Shown piece by piece: positions 1 through 10,700 of a stretch of 64,000 bases of DNA (positions are counted from its first letter, which is position 1; the number at the start of each line of letters is the position of its first letter). Both the position numbers and the translations under genes were made by a program. Origin of the DNA: Aphanomyces cochlioides (lineage: Eukaryota > Oomycota > Saprolegniomycetes > Saprolegniales > Verrucalvaceae); assembly GCA_019828595.1 (NCBI GenBank), contig JAHQRK010000026.1, positions 744,001 through 808,000 on the forward strand. The letters run 5' to 3'. Under the pieces are notes generated by a model that worked only from the letters and a program-made list of their open reading frames with translations, searched no databases and was not told where the DNA came from.

Positions 1-1140
1 TGGAGCCTTTGGGCGAGCGGGATGCAGTCGGCTTGGGGCGCGCTGGAGGAAGACACCAAAATGACAGCTTGGGTCTGTTGTAAATTGTAGAGAATTTCAA
101 CGTGGTCTGGCAAATACCCAGTTGGTCACAACAAGACGAGTCTAGCGCACGGGCATTGCTATGAGAGTGGAATATGAATTTCGCCCCACGTTGAGAACGA
201 CACGGAATAACCACAAGATGACTCGCTGGAGACCGTCGAGACCATCCAAATGGACCAAAGACCAGTGTTCTTCGACAACTTGTAGCTTTTAAATTGCGCG
301 ATGCAATAGAATATTATTGATTGCACACTTGATCAAGCTCTCTCCGCGAAATGACTTGACGACAACTTTCGAAATCGAGTCAAAACAATGGAAGACCATC
401 GGTGGACAGTCCAAATTTCAGTCGATTCAGTGAAACGGTGGCTTTCATTTTCCAATTTTCTGTCGGTGTGATGGCTTGTCGCGCGGTGCTTCTATCACAC
501 GATCATTAGTCTCTTTTGTGTGAGTATTGTGATTTCCGTCCAAATTTGCCAATTTCAGGCGATTTTTCCAAATCGCCCGGACAATTTGATTGGCTAAAAA
601 TAATTTTACTATCAATTGATTGGCTGAAAACTGACCTAAGTTTGTGAGAGAAAAGCTGCAAATCTCACGTCATCTCTATAGCGACCCCACCTCGAAGAGA
701 ATTCCACGTTATTCAGCGCTCCTCACATTGAGCGTACAACGAGTGGAGAGGCCTCTGGCCTCGCCAGCGCAGCGACGAAGCTTCGTCGATTTCGTGTATT
801 GTCTTTTTCGTCCAAATTTACAGTTTTGATCAAAATCGACGAAATTTGAGTGATCAATCTGGCAATAGTGAATTCAAGTATAATCGGAAGGTATATGAAT
901 TAATGTGTGTGTGTGTTGTGTGTGTTTAAACAAATTCTGGACGCTGATTGGCTGGTTCGATTTGGTGATTGATTGAAAGTTTGATCGATTTCTGCCAGGT
1001 TCGGAAATTTTGAGTCAATCAGACAATACCATCCCGATCAAGACTTGCAACCAAAGGTCAAAATAACCTTCTAAAATCGATATTTATATTATATTTCGAA
1101 GGTCCGGCGATTTGCCGGCGGTTGATTCAACCAATCGCCG
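1..1140. other. Non-coding left end, no gene recognised
   Basis: I see no gene here. The stretch contains a TG-rich microsatellite near 903-927 and three copies of the 9-mer TGATTGGCT (587-595, 617-625, 945-953), an inverted CCAAT box that recurs upstream of genes elsewhere in the window. A minus-strand frame is open from about 325 to the left edge but has no ATG and no recognisable motif, so I do not call it. Confidence 0.6.
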
Positions 1141-1164
1141 GAGGAAATTTTGAGTAGAACGCAC

Positions 1165-1978
1165 AATACCAGCATGGAATATGCGAAGATCTGCTACGAT
1201 TCAAGCCATTTGAGCTATCGATGCAAGAAACCATCCACGTTTGTCAATGATGTGGTGCATGTCGTTCAACCATGGTACGAATGCTACGGCTTGACGCGGC
1301 TCGATAGACTCTTGGGCGTCCTGCCACAAGTATTCAAATTACTATTGATCTATGGCATTTACGAGAAGACGATCATGACGACGCTCAAACGAACTACTGC
1401 AGCTCGTGGGGATTGGATCGATGCTGCTATTGCTGTCAGACAATGTCGCCCATGCAATGAATTGCATCAAGGACTTGTCTTCCCACCCCTCTGAAGTCAA
1501 CTGGTGGAGTCGCCAGAGCGAATTTTTCAATTGAACCAGTTTGACTACTTGCTATGGCTCTATAAACCCTGGGAAGAATATCTTCCAAGGACATGGTGCT
1601 CTCGATTTCGACGACAAGGTCGCAATTTAGCCATCGACTATCAACGGATGGACATGCTAACGGGGGGGCGTCAACTACTACGACAGATGGGTAGAAGAAG
1701 CGATTCCATACACTCCAACCAACTTTGTCGAAACCACAAAGTATTGACGAGTTTTTACCACTCGGATTGCTCCAAGGCGATGCATTCCAGCGACAAGGGC
1801 CACCAAAGGTGTCAACTCGACGACGAAGGGAGTACATGCGCGCTGCCAACGACGGACTCTACTGGGAATCCACTTCACCAAGTCCCCGTGAAAATGCAAG
1901 CGATTCATATACCACGAGAGACACGGCGTACGAACTTTGTCCAGGAGACGATCACCGTGGCATCTTCATGAACTGTTG
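1165..1978 (+). pseudogene. Family A ankyrin-like gene, decayed copy A1
   Basis: Scraps of a family A gene remain in the right order but in several frames and with internal deletions. A remnant of the N-terminal motif lies near 1171-1200. It is followed by the WY..YGL.RLDRLLGVLP and LLLIYGIYE blocks (about 1270-1370), then the LYKPWEEYLPRTW block (about 1555-1610) and the C-terminal tail (about 1836-1978, YMRA.ND...GNPL). The intact relative at 4829-6133 has all of these joined over 434 residues. No start context survives and at least three frame changes are needed, so this is a dead copy. Confidence 0.7.
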
Positions 1979-2340
1979 AACGTAGCTAGCCCTGCCTTTT
2001 CCCCATCGAATCCTCTTGGCAATATGACATTACGAAAACGCACCGTTCGTCACGAAATGAATGCAAGAATGGAGTTATACTTCAAATTCACGCTTGCGTT
2101 TCAAGAACGATTTGTTTAGGATTTGGAGCACGTGCAGCCAGGACAAGATGACGCATGTACTCGAGCGGAAGGAGTAGATCTTTGGCGCCATCTCCCCTCT
2201 CTCTTATCTGCCACTCGCAGTGCTAGAATAATATCGCCATAACGGCGGACATCCACAAGAATTCTAGGAGATAGTTATAGTATTACATTAGTACCAACTG
2301 TGACCATCACTTGAAAATGCAATCCTTCAACTTGGACAAT
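1979..2340. other. Spacer between copies A1 and A2
   Basis: I recognise nothing coding here. The right end leads into the core promoter of the next family A copy. Confidence 0.5.
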
Positions 2341-2356
2341 GTTCATTTTCGAATTT
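2341..2356 (+). promoter_or_regulatory. Oomycete core promoter (Inr+FPR) of copy A2
   Basis: GTTCATTTTCGAATTT matches the published oomycete core promoter consensus GCTCATTYYNCAWTTT at 14 of 16 positions. It lies 14 nt before the ATG at 2371. The same site at the same distance occurs in front of A4 (4799-4814), and a decayed version precedes A5 (6397-6412). Confidence 0.6.
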
Positions 2357-2370
2357 GCTGCAAAGTGACC

Positions 2371-3570
2371 ATGTCAAGTCAGTCGCAGTGTATTGACATT
2401 GGAGGATGTATTTCCATTGCTAATTGCCTACCAGCATGGGCTTTGGGAAGATTTCGTGCCGTTCGTACCCCTCCAGCATCTCCTGGCGCAACAAACAAGA
2501 CCCAAGCAAGGTTTTTCATCTCAAGACACGTTGGTGTGGTCGATGGCCTTGGTATATTTCCCATGGCGCCGCAGCACGGCTAGCACGACTCGTGAACGCA
2601 TTGCCGTGGACTTGCGAGTTGGTGTTCATCTATGGCATTTATATCGGAGACAAAGATATCGTCACGGCGCGAGCCTTGGAGTCCTATCTACGTCCATGCC
2701 GCGCTTGGTGGACACCGCTGTGGCGTCTGACAATGTTCTTGGTGCGATTGAATGCCTCGAGTGTTTCGATTTGAACAGAAGCGACGTTCTCGTTGGCGTT
2801 GGCGATGCTGAATGCAAACTATTTTGCCTCGTCCTTTCAACGAAGACGCATGAACGACCATCTGCAAGAAATCTATCAAGCCACTTTGAACACTTGCCGT
2901 GGCTGCTACAGTATTGGGAACGATGGTTTCCACCGAGATGGAAGACTCGATGCCTCCAAGAATGCTGCAATTTGGCCGTGGAGTATCAACAATGGGATCT
3001 CTTGGTCGAATTCACAAAGTGTGCAAAGCTGAAATACAAGGAAGCCATGTTGTACGCTGCTCAGGAATCGTTGATCGTCGCTGTGGAATGGCTCGTGGAG
3101 AATACTGGTGTCGTGGTCGACCTCTCTCACATAGTAGCAGCAGCCAAGGCTTGGAGACCCGACGACAAGATCAGCCAGGCGGCCATATTCAAGCGCCTCT
3201 TGTCCTTGTGGCTCTCGATGGAAGATTCAAGTAAAAAACGGCGCCGTGGGGTTAAAATGTGTATGGAGGAAGCTCTGAAAGAAAAAGATCTTGGCCTCAT
3301 TCTCTTACGAATGTACCTCCATGGTGACCAACAAAGTTTATTTTGTCCCAAACTCCATCGTCGAGTTTATAGCGCTCGATCTGCTTGAAACCTATCGACT
3401 TGACCCAAAGTCTCGGCGCAAGTCAAGCAAGAGTATATGGAGGCTGCCATGAGCATCGCCATGGAAATCGACGCCGTCGGGCATCGAATCCATAATCTGC
3501 CCATCAAAATCGAAGCCACACATCGACCGGGCGAACCTCCAAAGTATGAAAAAATCTATTCAAGTATACC
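2371..3570 (+). pseudogene. Family A ankyrin-like gene, frameshifted copy A2
   Basis: This is a nearly full-length family A copy with promoter and ATG (MSSQSQ...) in place, broken by several frameshifts. After about seven codons the frame changes and LEDVFPLLIAYQHGLWEDF appears, the N-terminal signature. Another shift exposes LPWTCELVFIYGIYIGDKD (about 2600-2660). The frame then returns for the long central part, WLL..WERWFPPRW..RC.QEC and the YKEAMLYAAQ helix (to about 3290). A last shift leads to the conserved tail near 3437-3560 (AAMSIAM, LPIKIEATHRPGEPPKY). Compared with A4 all blocks are present, so the lesions are mostly small indels. Confidence 0.8.
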
Positions 3571-3612
3571 CTTCAATGCACCCAACCATGAATCAAGGCT
3601 TAAGCTCGACTA

Positions 3613-3975
3613 CGTGCTTCCTAGCCATTCCACAGCGTCTAAGAGAGAGTACTGAGCTGCGTAGACCATATCTTCCTTGTATTTTAGGTGTGGCTCTGGC
3701 ACAGACTTTGTGAAGTCGATCAAGAGATCCCATTGTTGATGCTCCAAGGCCAAGTAGCGACATTCTTGGCGACATCGACCGCTCCATTTCTGTGGCAACC
3801 ATCGGTCCCAAACATCTAGCAGCCATGGCAACCGTTCCAAGCGGCTAGAGCAAAAGATTTCTTGTAGATTGTCTTGCATGTGACTTCGTTGGACGGACGA
3901 AGCGATCCAAGATGCATTCTGGTCGGCATCGATAGCTTCAAACTTAGCGGTAAGATATTCCGCCAGCATAGGCTT
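3613..3975 (-). pseudogene. Family A internal fragment, inverted copy A3
   Basis: This reverse-strand fragment covers only the middle of a family A protein (LAEYLTAKFEA through YAAQYSLLDAVEWL). It aligns with A4 at 5306-5644 without gaps: coordinates in the two copies always sum to 9266. From about 3640 to 3925 the protein differs by a single residue, whereas both flanks are clearly diverged. No start, N-terminal motif or C-terminal tail belongs to it. It is a relic whose core was recently homogenised with A4. Confidence 0.75.
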
Positions 3976-4070
3976 GGCCAGTTTGAAACGGTTGATTTCA
4001 TTTTGCAAGTTTCTGTCAAAGCGCACAGCATGATGGCTGGTATCATACAAATAATTTGCCTCTCGTGAAT

Positions 4071-4289
4071 TCCAGCGTGGAATATGGGAAGATCTACTGC
4101 GATTCAGAGCAATTCTACAGTGGATGTCAAAAGGAATACATGCGCGCTGCAAACGACGGTGCCTTGGCCATCGACACTGCTGGGAATCCACTCTACAAAC
4201 TCCCCATGAAACGACAAGCGATCCACAAAGCAGGAGAGAAACCAGCGTATGGAATTGCCAAGGAAATCACCACGATTGCGTCTTCGTGA
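4071..4289 (+). pseudogene. Family A chimeric scrap: N-terminal piece joined to tail
   Basis: The DNA near 4072-4105 resembles the N-terminal motif region of A4 (around 4890-4920). It runs within about 25 nt into the C-terminal tail (KEYMRAANDGALAIDTAGNP, then LPMKRQAIHKAGEKP). Everything between has been lost, leaving a 77-codon frame. A1 shows the same kind of join. I regard it as a deletion product, not a gene. Confidence 0.65.
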
Positions 4290-4798
4290 ACTGTTTAATG
4301 CATCAAACGCCTGTCGCACATCGATATTTCACCATTGCAGTGACAGCATAGAGTAGGAGGACGTGATGAGACCATTCCAGGCCGTGGCAAACAGGACGAC
4401 GGGCGAGGAACGATGGACAGCGTAGAGAGGTCATGAATTCTACGGCAAGTTTTGGTATGGCCGTAGTAGAGAGATAGCTTGGAAGATGTAGCATGACGAC
4501 ATTCGCAAAAAAATTTACAATGCGCATCAACGTCAGTCTCTACGAAATGAATGCTCAAGTCTAAACTGCACCAACTTGGCCAAGTGCTGCAGCTTCCAAC
4601 CTGTTCATCATCCTGGAAATTTTTGCCCTTCGTCATGTCTTCTACGGCTAGCAATCGTCTCCTCCTCCTCAGTGCTAGAATTGGTGAAATATCGATTTGC
4701 GATATAGAACATAGCATGAATAAAGTTAGTGCACTGTACCAACTGAGACCATCACTACTACTGTAGAAATGCAAATCCTGACAACTTCCAATCAAATT
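4290..4798. other. Spacer upstream of A4
   Basis: No gene recognised. A 181-codon frame on the minus strand (4295-4840) overlaps the A4 promoter and start and shows no domain or homology within the window. Confidence 0.5.
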
Positions 4799-4814
4799 TT
4801 TCATTTCCGAATTT
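4799..4814 (+). promoter_or_regulatory. Oomycete core promoter (Inr+FPR) of A4
   Basis: TTTCATTTCCGAATTT fits the oomycete initiator plus flanking-promoter consensus with few mismatches and lies 14 nt before the ATG at 4829. It falls downstream of an earlier in-frame ATG at 4769, so it decides the start in favour of 4829. Confidence 0.6.
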
Positions 4815-4828
4815 GCTGGAAAGAGACG

Positions 4829-6133
4829 ATGGCGCATCAAGCCAGTCGCAGTGTAATGACGTCGCAGGATCTATTTCGACTCCTAACTGTCTACCAGCGT
4901 GGAATTTGGGAAGATCTACTGCCGTTCTTACCGCTCCAGCACCTAATTACATGGAAACGACTCAAGCAAGCGAAGTTTGCATTCTCAAGACACGTTGGCG
5001 TGGTCGATCCATGGTATATTTCCCATGGCCCCGCGCGGCTAGAACGACTTGTGACCGCATTGCCGTGGGCCGCCGAGTTGGTGTTCATCTATGGCATTTA
5101 TGTTGGAGACAAAGATATCGTCACTGCGCCAGCTTTGGAGTTATATCTATGCAGGACGACATACATGACGAGTCTGGTGGACGCCGCCGTCGCATCTGAC
5201 AATGATATTGGAGCGATAGAGTGCCTCAAGTGTTTGGGTTTCAATAGTCGCGACGTATTCGTTGGCGTTGGTGATGCTATATCGCGTGGCCGCCGCATAC
5301 TGGCGAACTATCTTTCCGCCAAGTTTGAAGCAATCTATGCCGACCAGAATGCATCTTGGATCGCTTCGTCCGTCCAACGAAGTCACATGCAAGACAATCT
5401 ACAAGAAATCTTTCGCTCTAGCCGCTTGGAACGGTTGCCATGGCTGCTAGATGTTTGGGACCGATGGTTGCCACAGAAATGGAGCGGTCGATGTCGCCAA
5501 GAATGTCGCTACTTGGCCTTGGAGCATCAACAATGGGATCTCTTGATCGACTTCACAAAGTCTGTGCCAGAGCCACACCTAAAATACAAGGAAGATATGG
5601 TCTACGCAGCTCAGTACTCTCTATTAGACACTCTAGAATGGCTCGTGGAGAATACTAGCGTCGTGGTCGACCACACTCACGTTATAGAGGCAGCCAAGGC
5701 TTGGAGACCCGACGACAAGGCCAGCCATGCCACATTCAATCGCCTCTTGTCCTTGTGGCTTTGGAATGAAGATTCCATTGAAAAACAGCACCGCGTGGTT
5801 GAAAAGTGCATGGCGGAAGCTCTCAAACGAGACTATCTTGACTTCATGCAGCTTCTCTGGTCCACGAATGTGCTACCATACCGACAAACCTGGTTTGTTG
5901 TCCTCAAACCAAACTCCATCGTCGAATTTATAGCGCTCGATCTGCTTCACAGCCATGAACTGAAGTCCCTCGGGCCTAAAGTCTCGGCGCAAGTCAAGCG
6001 AGAATACAGAGACGCTGCCATGAGCATCGCATGGGCAAGCTACCCCGTCGGGAATCCAATCCATGATCTACCCGTCAAAATCAGAGCCACGCATCGACTG
6101 GGTGAACCTCCAAAGTATGCCAAAATGTATTAA
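4829..6133 (+). CDS. Family A ankyrin-like repeat protein, intact (A4)
   Basis: The only complete family A gene here: 434 residues, no intron. An in-frame ATG 60 nt upstream (4769) is rejected because the core promoter lies after it. Residues 14-36 carry the shared N-terminal signature (LFRLLTVYQRGIWEDLLPF), which resembles a short F-box-like helix pair (inference). Next come a RL.RLV.ALPW..ELVFIYGIY block (about 68-90) and helix pairs that look like worn ankyrin repeats (about 112-136 and 250-275). A cysteine-containing block with the pattern W.GRCRQECRYLALEHQQWD lies near 215-240, and a basic tail ends in LGEPPKYAKMY. Function is unknown; ankyrin-type repeats usually bind protein partners. 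At least four decayed copies flank it. Confidence 0.75.
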   Translation: MAHQASRSVMTSQDLFRLLTVYQRGIWEDLLPFLPLQHLITWKRLKQAKFAFSRHVGVVDPWYISHGPARLERLVTALPWAAELVFIYGIYVGDKDIVTAPALELYLCRTTYMTSLVDAAVASDNDIGAIECLKCLGFNSRDVFVGVGDAISRGRRILANYLSAKFEAIYADQNASWIASSVQRSHMQDNLQEIFRSSRLERLPWLLDVWDRWLPQKWSGRCRQECRYLALEHQQWDLLIDFTKSVPEPHLKYKEDMVYAAQYSLLDTLEWLVENTSVVVDHTHVIEAAKAWRPDDKASHATFNRLLSLWLWNEDSIEKQHRVVEKCMAEALKRDYLDFMQLLWSTNVLPYRQTWFVVLKPNSIVEFIALDLLHSHELKSLGPKVSAQVKREYRDAAMSIAWASYPVGNPIHDLPVKIRATHRLGEPPKYAKMY

Positions 6134-6396
6134 AGCCTCTGTGAAGCAAAGCTCACACGACTTCGTCGAGTCAAAGGGAAAGGCTTCCACGCGTATTCTA
6201 TTCATTGTCGACGAAATGGTGGCTTTAGAATATCGCAATGGTCCTCTATCGACTGCGGCATATCCTGAAAAAACCGAGACTGAATTGCCGGTGAAGCGCT
6301 GACATCCATTAGAATCCTAGTACAGCAAGTACTCTGTCGCAATTGGGCCCATCACTAGATATACAATCCTGCCGCTTGGACAACTTTCTATGAAAT

Positions 6397-6412
6397 GTTC
6401 ATTTTCACATTT
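6397..6412 (+). promoter_or_regulatory. Decayed core promoter of copy A5
   Basis: GTTCATTTTCACATTT aligns with the A2 and A4 promoters, but the flanking element is altered (CGAA to CACA). The ATG expected about 15 nt downstream is lost. Confidence 0.4.
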
Positions 6413-6436
6413 GCTGCAAAGAGTCGATATCTCATC

Positions 6437-7200
6437 AAGACAGTCGGGTCGTGCCAACTTCGCACAATCTATTTTCACTACTAATTGTTTATCACCGTGG
6501 GCGGTATGAAGATTTCCTGCCGTTCTCCAGCATCTCACGGCACAAAAACGACCCAAGCAGACAAGATTTTCCATCTCAAGACACGTTGGTGTGGCGCATC
6601 GTTGGTATATTTCCCATGCATGGCCCACCACGGCTCAAACAACTCGTGATGTCATTGCCGTGGATCGCCGAGTTGGTGTTCATCTATGGCATTTATATAC
6701 GAGACAAAGATATCGTCACCAGCTTTGGTGTCATATCTACGTAGGACAAGATGCACGCCGCACTTGGAGGACGCTGCCGTGGTGTCAACCAAGGCACATG
6801 CGACACAATCTGCGAGAAATCTTTCGCTCAAGTCACTTTGAACACTTGCCATGGCTCCTGAATTTCTCGGAACGATATTTTCCACTGACATCGGGCCCAC
6901 GATGTCGCCAAGAATGCTGCAACTTGGCCATGGAGTACCAACGATGGGATCTCTTGGTCGATTTCACAAAGTCTGAGCCAGATCCATACAAGGCAAGCAT
7001 GCTCTACGCAGGTCAACAATCGTTGATCGTCGTTGCGGAATGGCTCGTGGAGAATACTGGCGTCGTGATCAACCGCACTCACATCGTAGGAGCAGCCAAG
7101 TCTTGGCAATGCCATATTCATGCGCCTCTTGTGGCTCTCGTTAGAATATTCAAGTAAAAAACGGCGCCATGGGGTTGCAAAGTGCATGGCGGTAGCTCTC
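6437..7200 (+). pseudogene. Family A ankyrin-like gene, deleted copy A5
   Basis: The N-terminal part is readable from about 6450 (LFSLLIVYHRGRYEDFLPF) to about 6720 (LPWIAELVFIYGIYIRDKD). At about 6750-6800 some 75 codons are missing, and the sequence resumes at MRHNLREIFRSSHFEHLPWL, continuing to SLIVVAEWLVENTGVVI and RTHIVGAAKSW (about 7110). The frame then breaks again. No ATG follows the decayed promoter. A dead copy. Confidence 0.7.
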
Positions 7201-7289
7201 ATGCACATTCTCTGGGCATTTAAAGCAGCCTTTGGACTTATGACTTGAACGGATGGAGTCATCGCAAGGACAAACGACGTGGCGTTGAA

Positions 7290-7535
7290 TATTTAAAACG
7301 CAGAAGTTGTCAAACGTGGTGCTCCGGGTGACAAATGCGATCCCATACTCTCACGGTGACTTTATCGTCCCCAAGCCGCAGTCCATCGTTGAATTTAAAG
7401 CGTTGGAGCTCCTCCAAGGTGACGCACTTGAGTTCCCTGGCCCTTGAGTACCTCCGCGGCGACAAAACGACTCTCAACAAGCTGCGAACGATGCTGCATG
7501 GGCCATCAACTCGGCAGGAAAGCTAGAAAATTGTC
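7290..7535 (+). pseudogene. Family A/B C-terminal tail relic
   Basis: Only the conserved tail is recognisable: GDFIVPKPQSIVEFKALELL, corresponding to FVVLKPNSIVEFIALDLL of A4. A stop and a frame change follow, then ANDAAWAINSAGK. The relic collides tail to tail with the minus-strand copy B1, whose 3' end overlaps it near 7506. Confidence 0.6.
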
Positions 7536-8559
7536 GAGCGAGTCAAAGGATTTGATATCCTTTCGACCATGAGCAGCGGCTTGACGCATGCACGCCGTGA
7601 TCCATTGCGTTCTGTCGTCCTTGTCGTGTACTTTGGACAAAATGAGCTCAAAAACCGCACGGCTCGTTGGTTTGCGTGGCTGGAAGTACTTGGCAGCGTC
7701 CAAGACATACCGTCGCTACACCTGAACTTTCTTCTCCAGCACGAGCCAAGTCGCAGGTTCCAACAGAGTCGATTGGATGCAGTAGATCAAATCCTCCGAG
7801 TATTCATTCGCGCGATCCATCTTGGCGTTTGAAAGCGTGGCTAAACCTTCAAAGTGCTCGAATTCCAATGCCCACCGACGGCAATCTCGACGACAACGTG
7901 CGATCCACTTGGGGCATGTCGCTGGCGCATACCGTGATAACGTCGTCAAGAGCCAACAGACGCCGTCCATGTAGTTGGAGTGCACGGCAGCTTTCAAATA
8001 CCGCTTGGTTCGATTACGAGTCACTCTTGTAAACCACCGCTGCAGCTGCGCATCGTCTTGCGCTTCCAGTCGACTTGCAAGAGCTTGTGCGAGGACGAGA
8101 TTGCCATGAGAAACAGCGTTGCCAATGGCTACAAACAGCACGTCGAGGCTTAATGCAAGATATGCAAGGCATTCAAGAGCGCCAAGTGGATTCTCGGATG
8201 TGATTGCGACGTCCAGAAGGATAGATGCGAAATCGAGGCGAGGTAAACGCTGAGGAGGCACATAACGCGTTGAAAATGCTTGCATCCCCATTGTAGGCAC
8301 CGTAGATCAATGCCACCATGTCTGTAAATGGCAAAACCTCCATCAGACGTGGCAGACGAGCGAGACCAAAGCGGTTGTACCATGGATGAAAGAGAGATTG
8401 AATCGAAGCGAGGCGTGTGGTCGACAGGGCAAAGTACCAACCGTCCAGCCATGCAAACGGAAGAAATGGCACCATATCTTGCAAAATTCCGCGCTGGAAG
8501 TGGCAGATTTGACGCACAAGATCCAAAGACGTGAGCACAGTGAGGCTTGAGCTGGCCAT
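7506..8559 (-). pseudogene. Family B ankyrin-like gene, broken copy B1
   Basis: Begins at the ATG at 8559 (MASSSLTVLTSLDLV) with the N-terminal signature RQICHFQRGILQDMVPFL and the WYNRFGLARLPRLMEVLPF block. A one-base frameshift near 8280 changes frame. The new frame continues through DVAITSENPLGALECLAYLA, the CRRDCRRWALEFEHFE block and YCIQSTLLEPATWLV to an in-frame TAG at 7716-7718. The same frame then resumes (DAAKYFQPRKP) and ends at 7506 without the usual tail. One frameshift plus one nonsense codon would explain the loss. Confidence 0.75.
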
Positions 8560-8597
8560 TCGCAAAGGAATTGTCGACCGACGTTGGTCTGAAAATA

Positions 8598-8845
8598 GAT
8601 TTCAACGTCAAAGTCGCTTGACAATTTGTACGCTGGTTTCTTCCCTGGTCTGAGGATTGCTTGAATTTTTACGGGTAGATTGTGACGCCGATTTCCGAGT
8701 CTGTGGTCATTGCAGCCTCGTTGGCAGCATCGATGTACTCCATTCGTACTCACGCAGTGATTTTAGGTCCGTGTTGCTCAAAGGCGTCGCATGGGAGCAG
8801 TCCCAGCGCGATAAAGACTGCGATTTCGGCACGATAAAGTTGCCA
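8598..8845 (-). pseudogene. Family B C-terminal tail relic
   Basis: The minus strand reads RGNFIVPKSQSLSRW (about 8845-8800), then in shifted frames a DAANEAAM segment and VKIQAILRPGKKPAYKL (about 8600-8680). This is the family tail (compare FVVLKPNSIV and LPVKIRATHRLGEPPKY in A4). The body of that gene is absent; immediately to the right lies the plus-strand copy B2. Confidence 0.6.
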
Positions 8846-8863
8846 CGCTTGAGTTGCTTCGAC

Positions 8864-9960
8864 AAGCCAACAAGTGCTGACGTCGCCAGATATTCTTCAA
8901 CTGATATGTCAGTTTCAGCCTGGACTATGGGAAGACATGTTGCCATTTTTGCCACTGCAAGCTATCGAGCAAGCCTATGAGTTTACGCTTGCTCACACGG
9001 ACGAGATTGGAGTTGTCTTTAGGCCATGGTACAATGCGTATGGCCTAGCGAGGATCCCACGACGTTTAGCCGCACTTCCATTTATGAAGTTCCTGGCGTT
9101 GGCTCACTGCGTTCGTGTCGGCGACAAGCAACTCTTGGAAACGGTTGCAAGGATTTCCACGGAGGACATTCCACGAGTGGGGGAATTAGTCGCGATTGCA
9201 ATCAATTTGAACCAAGTCGACATCCTTGCTTCCCTCGAATGCATTGGATATACACGTGAAATCTGCATGGGGAATTTGGTTTATGGAATTGGAGACGACA
9301 ATGGCACGGTACCTGGCGACTCAAGTGGAAGCAATTTTCTCTCAAGCACTGAGAGATTGGTTCCATGGAGCTAGCCGAGCGAGGATGAAGACGAACCTCT
9401 CGACGATCTTCGCCAAGAAGACATTTGAAGGACTACAATGGCTCTTGAATGTTTGGACAAATGTCATGCCACGAACGTGGATGTCTCGTTGTCAACGAGA
9501 ATGCCGCGCGTTGGCCCTACAGTTTGAAGCCTGGGATATCGTCGAGATACTTACAAAGGACGAAAGGAACCCAGCAGCAAAGTACGACCAAGATTTGATG
9601 CACGCTACGAAATTGGCTCTTGGAAGCAGTCGAGTGGCTGTTGACCTCTACTGACGTTGTCGTGAAACACCAGCACATTGTCGAAGCCTCCAAGTCTTTT
9701 CGACCTGGCAATCTCTTCTCGAGTCTCATCTTGGAACGACAGCTTGGCCAGTGGCTCCCGACTCTCACTGAGCTCGAGACCACGGTGGATTGCCTAAATG
9801 TTTGCATGGACGAAGCTTTCAAGCGTGGATATTCACGTGCTGTCCAAATCATTTGGAGCATGACTGCGTCGAAATCGACACGGAAACGATATGGAATCCC
9901 CCGCACGATGAACGACTTTTCATACTTGGGCGTCTTCATGTACAGTGAGAATGCAACCCC
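8864..9960 (+). pseudogene. Family B ankyrin-like gene, frameshifted copy B2
   Basis: Reads VLTSPDILQLICQFQPGLWE (N-terminal signature), WYNAYGLARIPRRLAALPF and LECIGYTREICMGNLVYGIG. A first frameshift near 9285 leads to YLATQVEAIF, WLLNVWTNVMPRTWMSRCQR and DLMHATKLAL. A second near 9620 leads to EWLLTSTDVVVKHQHIVEAS and CMDEAFKRGYSRAVQIIW. No ATG precedes the first block; the stretch around it is nearly identical to 11105-11165 of B3, which does have an ATG upstream. So the start is lost and two frameshifts are fixed. Confidence 0.75.
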
Positions 9961-10339
9961 GTCCTCCCACTGGTCTTGCCACGGGTGGGTTTCCCCGTAC
10001 ACCAAGGATGTCAGTGATGACACAAAGATGTAAATTAAACGCCACACGATCTTCCTACCACGACGCCCAAGTTCATTCCCCATGCCGCCTTCGATCGACG
10101 ACATGACGCTATGTCTTCCACTGCCATATAGACCTCATCCACGCAACCATGGAGATCAGCCAAAGACTACACTTGTTCATTCCCCGACGAGAGTGAAAGA
10201 ATCCACCACCGGAATCCTAGCTCATTGCTTTCAACAAGACTTTCTAGCTATTCCAAATGGAAACTCGGGCGTCATCTTGACAGAGCGCCGGAGAGATCTG
10301 CATGCGACGCAGTGGCGTATTGAGGTACGAGAATTTATA
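9961..10339. other. Spacer between B2 and the LINE relic
   Basis: No gene recognised. The right part may be a more decayed piece of the LINE that follows. Confidence 0.4.
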
Positions 10340-10700
10340 GTCCACTCCACACACCAAGCTTGTAACAATCCGCAACGCACGATGGCGTCTGTTTGGTCAC
10401 GTCATGCGTCGACACGAATCTACACTAGCCAATTTGTCGATGACGGAATACTTCACCCCCACACCAAGCGTTCGTGGACGCAAGAAACCCCATGCCCCCC
10501 CCCATGCTTCTTGGGCCATGATGACCAGTGGAAGCTCCGTCCACCTCTATCACTCTTGACGATCTCAACAAACTTCGCGCCATCGCCCAAGATAGATCAA
10601 GCTGGAAATCTCTACTACACCACCTTGACAAAGCCCACAGCACATGCAGCACAAGGAAACCAGACAGAGCCACTCCATCGGACCACGAGGACACATTCAG
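10340..10700 (+). mobile_element. Non-LTR retrotransposon (LINE) 3' tail, relic
   Basis: Reading from about 10371 gives RNARWRLFGHVMRRHE, the family-typical segment after the reverse transcriptase domain of many LINEs (RxRWLGHVLRR). It is followed by a YFTPT..VRGRKK basic stretch. After a frame change near 10530, LDDLNKLRAIAQDRSSWKSL appears, matching the terminal ..A.DR..W..L motif of the same proteins. Only the last 100 or so codons survive; no endonuclease or catalytic domain is present. Confidence 0.6.

Noticed and set aside
1..325. Minus-strand frame open to the left edge
   Set aside because: About 100 codons but no ATG, no motif and biased composition; it could be the exon of a gene further left but cannot be supported here.
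4769..4828. Longer start for A4
   Set aside because: The core promoter at 4799-4814 lies downstream of that ATG, and the A2 copy shows the same promoter-to-ATG spacing at the inner start.
4295..4840. 181-codon minus-strand frame
   Set aside because: It covers the promoter and start of A4 on the opposite strand, has no domain and no counterpart elsewhere; the A4 promoter explains the sequence better.
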